11,147 nt of DNA, taken from assembly GCA_047622605.1 (NCBI GenBank), contig JBLHND010000122.1, forward strand, positions 1-11,147, in the 5' to 3' direction. Both the position numbers and the translations under genes were made by a program. Origin of the DNA: Motiliproteus sp047622605 (GTDB lineage: Bacteria > Pseudomonadota > Gammaproteobacteria > Pseudomonadales > Balneatricaceae). The notes below the pieces were generated by a model. That model did no database searches and was not told where the DNA came from. It saw only the letters and a list, made by a program, of their open reading frames with translations. Every line of letters begins with the position of its first letter. Within the stretch, counting starts at the first letter, position 1. Shown here piece by piece: positions 5,546 to 11,147 of the stretch.

Positions 5546-7024
5546 ATGGTCCTATCTTTAAGAAAAAACTGGTTTAGCAATGTGCGTGGTGATCTGCTCG
5601 CAGGCATGGTGGTAGCGCTCGCGCTAATACCCGAAGCGATTGCCTTCTCGATCATAGCGGGGGTAGATCCCAAGGTAGGCCTGTATGCCTCCTTCTGCAT
5701 CGCCGTGGTGATTGCCTTCGTAGGCGGCCGTCCAGGGATGATCTCTGCGGCGACCGGCGCTATGGCGCTACTGATGGTGCTGCTGGTCAAAGAGCATGGC
5801 CTGGAGTATCTACTGGCGGCTACGCTGCTGACGGGCGTGCTGCAGATCGGCGCGGGTTATTTGAAACTCGGCTCACTGATGCGCTTTGTGTCACGCTCAG
5901 TGGTGACGGGTTTCGTCAACGCCCTGGCTATTCTCATTTTTATGGCACAGCTACCCGAGCTGACAGACGTCACCTGGCATGTCTATGCGATGACGGCGGG
6001 GGGGCTGGGCATCATTTACCTGTTCCCCTATATCACCAAATCGATTCCCTCGCCGCTGGTTACCATCGTCGTGCTGACGGCCATTGCGATGATCTTTGGC
6101 CTGGATATTCGCACCGTCGGGGATATGGGCGAGCTGCCCGACACCTTGCCGATCTTTCTGTGGCCCGATGTCCCTCTGACGTTCGAGACCCTGATGATCA
6201 TCTTCCCTTATTCCGTCTCTCTGGCGATCGTGGGCCTGCTGGAATCGTTGATGACGGCGACGATTGTTGACGATCTGACCGATACGACCAGTGACAAAAA
6301 CCGTGAGTGTAAGGGCCAGGGGGTCGCTAACATAGCCTCAGGATTGATCGGCGGCATGGCCGGATGCGCCATGATCGGTCAATCGATCATCAATATAAAA
6401 TCAGGGGGTCGGGGCAGGCTGTCAACGCTTTCAGCCGGTCTGCTTTTGATCGTGATGGTGGTGTTTATGGATGAATGGGTGGCGCAGATTCCGATGGCAG
6501 CCCTGGTTGCGGTGATGATCATGGTCTCCATAGGCACCTTTAGCTGGGAATCATTGCGTAATTTGAAAACCCACCCCCTGAGCAGTAATATCGTCATGAT
6601 CGCCACGGTTGGCGTTGTCGTCGTCACTCACAACCTTGCCTTTGGTGTGTTTGTCGGTGTGCTGCTGGCGGCCATGTTCTTCGCTAATAAAATAGCCCAC
6701 TTCAAGTATGTCTATTCCGAGATCGATGCCACGGGTACCCAGCGGACCTATAGAGTGATAGGTCAGGTGTTCTTCGCCTCGGCTGACAAGTTTGTTGATT
6801 TTTTCGATTTTAAAGAGGTCTTGGACAAGGTAACTATCGATCTGAGTCAGGCGCATTTTTGGGATATCACCTCCGTTTCTGCATTAGACAAGGTGGTGCT
6901 CAAGTTTCGTCGCGAAGGCACCGAGGTCGAGTTGATCGGGCTCAATGAGGCCAATGCGACCATCGTCGATCGCTTCGCCGTTCACGATAGTCGCGAAGAT
7001 GTTGAGAAGTTGATGGGTCATTAA
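5546..7024 (+). CDS. SulP/SLC26 family anion transporter with STAS domain
   Basis: This is a 492-residue inner-membrane transporter of the SulP (SLC26) family, secondary carriers of sulfate, bicarbonate, dicarboxylates and similar anions. The N-terminal family block is clear (residues 15-75: GDLLAGMVVALALIPEAIAF, then VGLYASF, GGRPGMISAATGAMA). So are the later blocks QSIINIKSGGRGRLST (279-294) and PMAALVAVMIMVSIGTF. A short cytoplasmic STAS domain follows (about 400-490), with VTIDLSQAHFWDITSVSALD marking the nucleotide-binding/phosphorylation loop. Substrate cannot be read from the sequence. Bicarbonate uptake is one possibility, because BicA-type carriers belong to this family, but this is inference. 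Upstream GGAA (5537-5540) is a weak ribosome binding site for ATG 5546. The universal stress protein gene starts 13 bases after the stop, which strongly suggests co-transcription and a regulatory partnership. Confidence 0.93.
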   Translation: MVLSLRKNWFSNVRGDLLAGMVVALALIPEAIAFSIIAGVDPKVGLYASFCIAVVIAFVGGRPGMISAATGAMALLMVLLVKEHGLEYLLAATLLTGVLQIGAGYLKLGSLMRFVSRSVVTGFVNALAILIFMAQLPELTDVTWHVYAMTAGGLGIIYLFPYITKSIPSPLVTIVVLTAIAMIFGLDIRTVGDMGELPDTLPIFLWPDVPLTFETLMIIFPYSVSLAIVGLLESLMTATIVDDLTDTTSDKNRECKGQGVANIASGLIGGMAGCAMIGQSIINIKSGGRGRLSTLSAGLLLIVMVVFMDEWVAQIPMAALVAVMIMVSIGTFSWESLRNLKTHPLSSNIVMIATVGVVVVTHNLAFGVFVGVLLAAMFFANKIAHFKYVYSEIDATGTQRTYRVIGQVFFASADKFVDFFDFKEVLDKVTIDLSQAHFWDITSVSALDKVVLKFRREGTEVELIGLNEANATIVDRFAVHDSREDVEKLMGH

Positions 7025-7037
7025 GGGAGAGAGTCAA

Positions 7038-7877
7038 ATGACAAATGTAGTTGCTTGTATCGATGGTTCAGACGCTTCATCCGCCGTATCCGATTATGCC
7101 GCCTGGGCCAGTCTGCGCCTTGAGGCACCTCTGGAATTCTTACACGTCCTGGACAAGACCGCTTACCCCGTTGAGCGTGACCTGAGCGGCAGTATCGGTC
7201 TGGGCTCCCGAGAAGAGCTGCTGGGCGAATTGGCGAATACCGATGAGAAGCTTAGCAGGCAAGCGATGGAACTCGGGCGAGCGATGCTGGACGCCGCCAG
7301 GCAAAAGGCGATCGCCGACGGCGTTGCCGAGCCCAAATGTACCCAGCGCCATGGGATCCTAGGAGAAACCCTGGTCGAGATGGGAGAGCGGATTCGACTG
7401 TTGATCCTGGCTAATCACACTCAAAACCATCATGAGCATCTCGGCAGTCATCTCGAAGAAGTGGTTCGTAAAACCCATCGTCCGACGCTCATCACTCCCG
7501 CCGAATTCAAAGCCCCCCAGCGAATCCTGATCTGCTTCGACGGCAGTGACACCACCAGGAAGGCGGTAGAAATGGTTGCCGACAGCCCACTGTTTCGTGG
7601 CATATCCTGCCATCTGCTGATGGTGGGAGAAGCGAGTGCAACCCATAAAAAGCAATTATCCTGGGCACAAACCACTCTGGAAGCGGCTGGCTTTGATGCA
7701 CCCGTAAAGATCATGGATGGCGACATCGAAGCGGTACTGACGGATTATGTGTCCGTCCAGGGTATCGATATGCTGGTGATGGGGGCTTACCGGCACTCCG
7801 TCCTGCATCGGTTTATCCTGGGTAGTACCACCACCAGTATCATCCGTAAGGTCTCGATCCCCGTCCTACTGCTGTGA
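7038..7877 (+). CDS. Tandem-domain universal stress protein
   Basis: This 279-residue protein has two fused UspA-like domains, each a nucleotide-binding fold of the cytoplasm. Domain 1 (about 1-155) begins VVACIDGSDASSAVSDYAA; domain 2 (about 160-279) begins RILICFDGSDTTRKAVEMV. The Asp-Gly-Ser after the first strand is kept in both. The ATP-binding loop of domain 2, MGAYRHSVLHRFILGSTTTS (248-267), keeps the first Gly and the final Gly-Ser. It has Arg where the usual G-x2-G motif has its second Gly. Domain 1 keeps only LGSHLEEVV. Nucleotide binding may therefore be altered. A good ribosome binding site (GGGAGAG, 7025-7031) stands six bases before the ATG. Coupling to the SulP gene suggests it modulates the carrier in response to energy or stress, which is inference. 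Confidence 0.92.
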   Translation: MTNVVACIDGSDASSAVSDYAAWASLRLEAPLEFLHVLDKTAYPVERDLSGSIGLGSREELLGELANTDEKLSRQAMELGRAMLDAARQKAIADGVAEPKCTQRHGILGETLVEMGERIRLLILANHTQNHHEHLGSHLEEVVRKTHRPTLITPAEFKAPQRILICFDGSDTTRKAVEMVADSPLFRGISCHLLMVGEASATHKKQLSWAQTTLEAAGFDAPVKIMDGDIEAVLTDYVSVQGIDMLVMGAYRHSVLHRFILGSTTTSIIRKVSIPVLLL

Positions 7878-7924
7878 TTCACAGTCCCCTCTGAGAGAGC
7901 CTGCCCGCAGGTAATCTCTTCCAT

Positions 7925-7956
7925 AGATACCTGGCCTGAAGAAAGGCCCGGTATCT
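7925..7956 (+). terminator. Strong hairpin at the end of the SulP-USP operon
   Basis: AGATACC (7925-7931) pairs with GGTATCT (7950-7956). After one T-C mismatch, GGCCT (7933-7937) pairs with AGGCC (7944-7948). Together this is a 12-pair stem with a six-base loop, 48 bases after the stop codon. The following bases (GTTAATTG) are only modestly T-rich, so it may protect the 3' end rather than terminate by itself. Confidence 0.55.
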
Positions 7957-7972
7957 GTTAATTGTGCGAACA

Positions 7973-8048
7973 GTTAATTCTGCATCACTGTTTTTGTAAG
8001 CAAATCTTTGTTCCGCCTCATCCATTGCTCGACCCTGCGGGCCTTTTT
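7973..8048 (-). repeat. Short inverted copy of the dispersed repeat at the window start
   Basis: Read on the minus strand, 8048-8027 matches bases 9-30 exactly, and 8018-7973 resembles bases 191-235. The middle of the long copy, including its two hairpins, is absent. About eight bases (8019-8026) join the two conserved ends. The copy lies between the convergent operon and exchanger genes. Confidence 0.7.
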
Positions 8049-8154
8049 AAGGTTGAATTTCATCGGCTTAGAAGAAGGGTGGGCGTCACCCTGATAGCGT
8101 GGTTGCCGCTGCAAGCCTTTCAACAGACTACCTGATTACCCACGAAAATCAGGA
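8049..8154. other. Intergenic spacer with one small hairpin
   Basis: Together with its flanking repeats this belongs to the 383-base gene-free interval 7878-8260. The only structure seen is AGGGTG (8076-8081) pairing with CACCCT (8087-8092) over a five-base loop. No reading frame or promoter is evident. Confidence 0.5.
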
Positions 8155-8251
8155 TCGTAGGCTGGGATGCAATCCCAGCAACACTTCTCCAGATACGCGG
8201 GCTTATGTGCAGGTTCTCATAGACCAGTGAAAGCTGGGATTGCATCCCAGC
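8155..8251. repeat. Paired palindromic repeats in opposite orientation, BIME-like
   Basis: GCTGGGATGCAATCCCAGC (8161-8179) and its reverse complement GCTGGGATTGCATCCCAGC (8233-8251) flank a 53-base spacer. Each folds alone, and the two can pair with each other. Bases 8155-8183 repeat 1980-2008 exactly. The right palindrome begins ten bases after the exchanger stop codon. Read on the minus strand it is followed by TTT, so it may end exchanger transcripts. Oppositely oriented pairs of short palindromes between genes resemble the BIME arrangement of REP elements. Confidence 0.75.
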
Positions 8252-8260
8252 CCAACTCGC

Positions 8261-9343
8261 CTAACTAATGACAGTTACTGCTGAGACTAACCAAATAGCA
8301 AAAATGGCCAGTAATCCAAAAGCGACGTTTTTAGTTACATTAGTATATTTGAATAACAAACTTGCACCTACCGCAGCGGTTACCGCGACAATTGACCAAC
8401 GTAAGAAAGTTAAACCCTCACTTTGTTCAATCGCTAGTGAGTCAACACCGTAGATCATAAACCACACCAATAAAGGTAGCGCGAAGGCAATGGTAGTATC
8501 AAAGGTGTTTGATGCCAACGGGTTGGCAACCGCATCTTCGTAATTACCATTACGCGCATCTTTAACGGATAACAATAAGTCAGGAATGGATGAAGCCGCT
8601 GAGCCTAAGATCAAACCAGAGAAGAATGCGGGTACACCCATAATATCGGCAGCACCAACCACACCCTCTACTAAGAGATGTGAGGCACCTGTTATAATGG
8701 CTGTTGCGCTAGCGATTACTACCAATGCGCGGGTAAGGTTAAAGTCTTTGTTGCCGAAAAATAGGCTGTTAAAGTTAAAGGATAAAATGTTACCAACGAT
8801 ACCGCGGTCATTAATTTCTTCATATTCATAATCGTCATCAGCTACATGACCTCGGCTGTCGATATATAAGTGAATACCGTAACCAATATAAATTGCATTC
8901 AAAATCACTGCCATAATAATCGTAAAGGCATCAAAGCTTAAGAAGTAAATAAGAGCGATTTCTGCTGTTAATACCCAAAATAGATCACGAAGTAGCGCGT
9001 TCTTGTTTAAAGAAATACGATCAACTTTATTACCTTTATCGTCTTTCGCAAGCAAAATAGACAGGGCAGGAATAACACAGCCATTAAAAATAGCCGAGCC
9101 AGCCGTAACGCCTAAGCCCACCATCACCATACCAGGATCGTTAAAGAAAAATAAACAGGAAACCACAACAGCCATTTCTGGCATGCTTGAACCTATAGCG
9201 TTAACCGTAGCACCCTTAACACCTGCTGGCATATTTCGGCCAAGATAGCTTGCTGATTGTTCGAAAGTATCGCAGGAATATTTCAATACATAGCAAGCAA
9301 GTAAAATCAAGGCAAAAGGCCACACGGAATCATATAATTCCAT
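8261..9343 (-). CDS. CaCA-family sodium/calcium exchanger-like transporter
   Basis: This 360-residue inner-membrane protein has the two inverted alpha repeats of the Ca2+/cation antiporter superfamily. Alpha-1 is GVKGATVNAIGSSMPEMAV (residues 41-59), with Glu56 as the ion ligand. Alpha-2 is ILGSAASSIPDLLLSVKDAR (245-264), then GNYEDAVANPLASNTFD, with Asp255 in the matching place. The Glu/Asp pair resembles the K+-dependent NCKX branch more than Glu/Glu exchangers, so K+ dependence is possible but unproven. About five hydrophobic segments lie on each side of a central acidic loop (167-180, DADD/EYEE-like). ATG 9343 is chosen because GGAG (9348-9351) lies four bases upstream; GTG 9385 would add 14 polar residues and has no binding site. 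The gene is AT-rich (18 G/C in the 60 bases from 9001, against 34 in the 60 from 6601 in sulP), which points to transfer. Confidence 0.88.
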   Translation of the reverse strand: MELYDSVWPFALILLACYVLKYSCDTFEQSASYLGRNMPAGVKGATVNAIGSSMPEMAVVVSCLFFFNDPGMVMVGLGVTAGSAIFNGCVIPALSILLAKDDKGNKVDRISLNKNALLRDLFWVLTAEIALIYFLSFDAFTIIMAVILNAIYIGYGIHLYIDSRGHVADDDYEYEEINDRGIVGNILSFNFNSLFFGNKDFNLTRALVVIASATAIITGASHLLVEGVVGAADIMGVPAFFSGLILGSAASSIPDLLLSVKDARNGNYEDAVANPLASNTFDTTIAFALPLLVWFMIYGVDSLAIEQSEGLTFLRWSIVAVTAAVGASLLFKYTNVTKNVAFGLLAIFAIWLVSAVTVIS

Positions 9344-9413
9344 AAATCTCCATTGTTCATTAATTGGTGGATTTGGTAGGGGCACTTATTTTTTTCATTA
9401 AATGAGTACCTAT

Positions 9414-9440
9414 GCAGTATCGATATCGGCAGTATGATAT
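9414..9440. promoter_or_regulatory. Direct repeat upstream of the exchanger gene
   Basis: GCAGTATCGATAT (9414-9426) and GCAGTATGATAT (9429-9440) stand side by side 71 bases before the exchanger start, and CGATATCG between them is palindromic. Two adjacent like half-sites before a transporter gene suggest a regulator site. The surrounding 9386-9540 is AT-rich and otherwise holds nothing I can name. Confidence 0.25.
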
Positions 9441-9571
9441 GTCATTTCACTGATGTAACGACTATTTTATCATGTTAAAAAAATTAATTTACCTATCGCT
9501 TAGCATCTCTTTGTTTTAATTGAGTTTACTGCTGGTTTATTGGTACTCAAAACCCTTGATAATCTGTTGCA

Positions 9572-9688
9572 ATGCGGGTGACTACCCAGAAAAAGCGCCT
9601 GTTTGACTGGAATGCGCGGCAAGCCCGTACGTCTAGTGCGGGGATGAATAGCGCGGGGATGAATAGCGGAGGAGGCGAAGCCCCTTAG
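9572..9688 (+). pseudogene. Truncated duplicate of the recombinase N-terminus, 38 codons
   Basis: The frame opens MRVTTQKKRLFDWNARQART and stops at TAG 9686. Its first 12 codons resemble the start of the recombinase pseudogene 336 bases downstream, so it is most simply a broken second copy whose body is lost. After the shared part it holds an in-frame duplication, AGMNS-AGMNS, from a 15-base repeat, then GGGEAP. No ribosome binding site is visible. A real small peptide cannot be excluded, but nothing supports one. Confidence 0.35.
9638..9667 (+). repeat. 15-base perfect tandem duplication
   Basis: GCGGGGATGAATAGC occurs twice in direct contact. It is in frame with the small reading frame around it and adds AGMNS twice. 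Perfect identity suggests a recent event. Confidence 0.8.
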
Positions 9689-9780
9689 CGTGGTCTAGCT
9701 GGATGCTCAATATCCTGTCGAACAACAGAAGGCTGTCCCTGACAGCCCAGGATCAGCCAGCGAACGCTCCATTGATTGGC

Positions 9781-9951
9781 TCACCGAACCATATATAACC
9801 AAGACTGTTTCATCGGGTAGCCAAAAAGCAGCTCTTTAACCCCGGCTAGACAGCGATCGGCCGCTTTTTTAGCCTTCTCTGCACCACATCTGTAGAGATC
9901 TGTTTCAATGCCCTTTAATAATACCCAAGAAATGCGCCTGTTTGACGACAT
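9781..9951 (-). CDS. Possible 56-residue protein or C-terminal gene remnant
   Basis: On the minus strand a frame starting at ATG 9951 ends at TGA 9781. Its composition is protein-like: an amphipathic, lysine-rich segment (EKAKKAADRCLAGVKELL) followed by FGYPMKQSWLYMVR. The frame stays open upstream to about 9973, so it may be the C-terminal part of a longer lost gene. Its first 15 codons overlap the opposite-strand recombinase start. No ribosome binding site is clear and I recognise no family. It could be a decayed gene of the same element as the recombinase. Confidence 0.3.
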   Translation of the reverse strand: MSSNRRISWVLLKGIETDLYRCGAEKAKKAADRCLAGVKELLFGYPMKQSWLYMVR

Positions 9952-10568
9952 CTCACCTACATAAAGGGCCAGCGGCTATACTTGACCGCCCAGGAGCGTG
10001 GCCGCTTTATCGACGCCGCCCAGCACGAAAGCCCCGCCAATCGTCTTTTTTGCCAGCTCTTACACTACACCGGCTGCCGACCGTTTAAGGTCTGCAATTA
10101 ACCGCTGCGCGCGTCAGGATTGAGGAGCGCGCCATTGTGATACGGAGCCTTAAGAAACATGCCACTGACCGCCAGGGACGTGTTAAGCGGCCACAGTATC
10201 AACAACTATCCTGATATAGAGGGGGGGTCCGCGGTGTCCTGATCGAATATCTGGATCTGGTGTTTGACATCAGACAGCGCCAACAGCGAGGCCACGGCGT
10301 GACCGACCGGTTATGGTCCATGAGCCGTACCACCGCTTATCGGCTGGTTAAGCGAGTGATGGAGCGCGCGGGCATCGAGGGCGCACAGGCGACCGGCAAG
10401 GGCTTGCGCCATGCGTTCGGGGTAGCGATGTTAACCGGTAAAACCCCCATGCCCTTACACCTGCTCGCGCAAGTGATGGGGCACAGCAGCAGTTCGACCA
10501 CGGAGATTTATACCCAGCTGGTCGGGGTTGAGCGCCGACAGGTGGTGATGAATGCCTGGAAGCGGTAA
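9908..10568 (+). pseudogene. Tyrosine recombinase pseudogene
   Basis: The remains of a short (about 215-residue) site-specific tyrosine recombinase are readable in three pieces. The frame from ATG 9908 gives NTQEMRLFDDIS. A frameshift near 9950-9958 leads to GQRLYLTAQERGRFIDAAQ and ends in YTGCR, which holds the first catalytic Arg. A one-base loss near 10090 leads to LQLTAARVRIEERAIVIRSL, and TGA at 10212 interrupts that frame. The intact 3' part gives DLVFDIRQRQQRG, then KGLRHAFGVAML (second Arg), LLAQVMGHSSSSTTEIYTQL (His and the nucleophilic Tyr) and the end at 10568. The last piece alone is an open frame of 102 codons from GTG 10260 but lacks the first Arg and cannot be active alone. The family and the decay are clear; which element it mobilised is not. 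Confidence 0.85.
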
Positions 10569-10866
10569 GCCCACAAGATAAACGTTTTGTTGGCGAAGCA
10601 GGGCGGTGCTCTGCAGGCGGCTTAAATCGCTGGCGTTGCTTCGCTGGTTTAACAACCACCGCCAGCGGTGTTGCTCTCTGGCGAACTCACTGCCCAGGAT
10701 GGCGTTGGTAAAGGCTTGGCGGGATCGCTGTATCGCCCATGCTCCAGATTAATCCGTTCGACGGCAAACTTCTCGAACACCGAAGCTTCAATCATCCGTT
10801 TACGGACTTCAGCTCCCGGTATTCCTTGCTATCAGGATCGGCATATCGCTGCTTATCGTTTAAGAG
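10569..10866 (-). pseudogene. Eroded unidentified gene, minus strand
   Basis: Three consecutive minus-strand pieces in different frames read like one protein. The first is RYADPDSKEYRELKSV (about 10848-10801), the second MIEASVFEKFAVERINLEHG and RYSDPAK (10795-10715), the third FTNAILGSEFAREQHRWRWL, then LNQRSNASDLSRLQSTALLR and QQNVYLVG (10712-10569). The frame changes lie near 10796-10800 and 10713. Amino-acid composition and the continuous sense across two shifts suggest decay of a real, mostly helical gene. I do not recognise the family. The sense stops exactly beside the recombinase stop codon, so the gene was probably cut there or overlapped its end. Confidence 0.4.
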
Positions 10867-11147
10867 GCCTCTGACGCAGTCAGGAATATATGAAGGCGTG
10901 CTCAGTGACCTATGTACGAGAATCAAACTGAAGAGCCTATAAGTATAAAAACCGCAAACAATCAGCGGATTACCCATCAAGTGGTGGGCTGGCAACCCTG
11001 TTGTTGATGTCTCATCTTACAGAAAAATAATGATAATTTTTTTTAAAATGGGTCAGTATTACTTATGATTTTACTAAAATAAAAAGTCAGCCCTTGTTTC
11101 AGCTTTTTATGTGGCCAGCTGCTTTTCGTCGATCTCTGTCAGACGTT
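10867..11147. other. AT-rich end of window, no gene recognised
   Basis: This stretch holds no supportable gene. From about 11020 it is very AT-rich, with a run of eight T. At the extreme end a minus-strand frame of 12 codons (RLTEIDEKQLAT, stop at 11107-11109) could be the C-terminus of a gene entering from the right, but it is too short to call. Confidence 0.4.

Larger units (their letters stand above)
9562..9946 (+). repeat. Duplicated gene start: direct repeat of about 45-50 bases
   Basis: Bases 9562-9607 and 9898-9946 are related. ATCTGTTGCAATG pairs with ATCTGTTTCAATG, and TACCCA...GCGCCTGTTTGAC pairs with the same block at 9922-9946 (22 of 25 positions). Both contain an ATG in the same place and encode a similar N-terminus, TTQKKRLFD and NTQEMRLFD. 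The entry spans both copies and the sequence between them. Confidence 0.6.

Noticed and set aside
9344..9385. Extension of the exchanger to GTG 9385
   Set aside because: It would add 14 polar residues without a ribosome binding site, whereas ATG 9343 has GGAG at proper distance.
10260..10568. Intact 102-residue recombinase
   Set aside because: It lacks the first catalytic Arg and N-terminal region, which are found out of frame just upstream, so it is part of a pseudogene.
11107..11147. C-terminus of a minus-strand gene entering from the right (RLTEIDEKQLAT)
   Set aside because: Only 12 codons are visible, too few to support a gene.

Overview
The window reads as ordinary chromosome of a gammaproteobacterium that then passes into a decayed accessory segment on the right. 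The host call is inference from gene content. It rests on a YjjV-type TatD hydrolase, a FabY-type ketoacyl-ACP synthase (known from Pseudomonas and relatives), a Bax-type glucosaminidase, and short palindromic dispersed repeats. Most genes look mid-GC, but the Na+/Ca2+ exchanger gene and its upstream region are clearly AT-richer.

Layout, left to right. Positions 1-235 are a non-coding dispersed repeat with hairpins; a shorter, inverted relative lies at 7973-8048. Then come a possible 34-residue peptide (341-445), a 140-residue membrane protein with an internal duplication (531-953), and a TatD-family hydrolase (1133-1978). The hydrolase converges on fabY (3982-2072). fabY and a Bax-like membrane-anchored glucosaminidase (4339-5073) diverge from a 350-base region that holds palindromes and a foldable leader. 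A long spacer with two tandem arrays leads to an apparent operon: a SulP/SLC26 anion transporter with a STAS domain (5546-7024) and a tandem-domain universal stress protein (7038-7877). It ends at a strong hairpin. The next spacer carries paired palindromic repeats and separates the operon from a convergent CaCA-family exchanger (9343-8261).

From about 9560 to 10870 no intact large gene is visible. The stretch holds a tyrosine recombinase pseudogene (9908-10568, two frameshifts and one internal stop), a duplicated recombinase-like N-terminus (9572-9688), a 56-codon reading frame on the minus strand (9781-9951), and an eroded unidentified minus-strand gene (10569-10866). This looks like the remains of an integrated element and may explain the foreign composition of the exchanger next to it.

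The most unusual theme is the number of short tandem arrays. The three that lie inside reading frames have units of 12, 12 and 15 bases, all whole codons, and sit near the 3' end of the frame. The four outside genes have units of 5, 11, 4 and 16 bases. I did not find a CRISPR array, tRNA, rRNA or recognisable defence system. The best candidates for something undescribed are the folded leader of the Bax-like gene, the C-terminal repeat extensions, and the dispersed repeat family.
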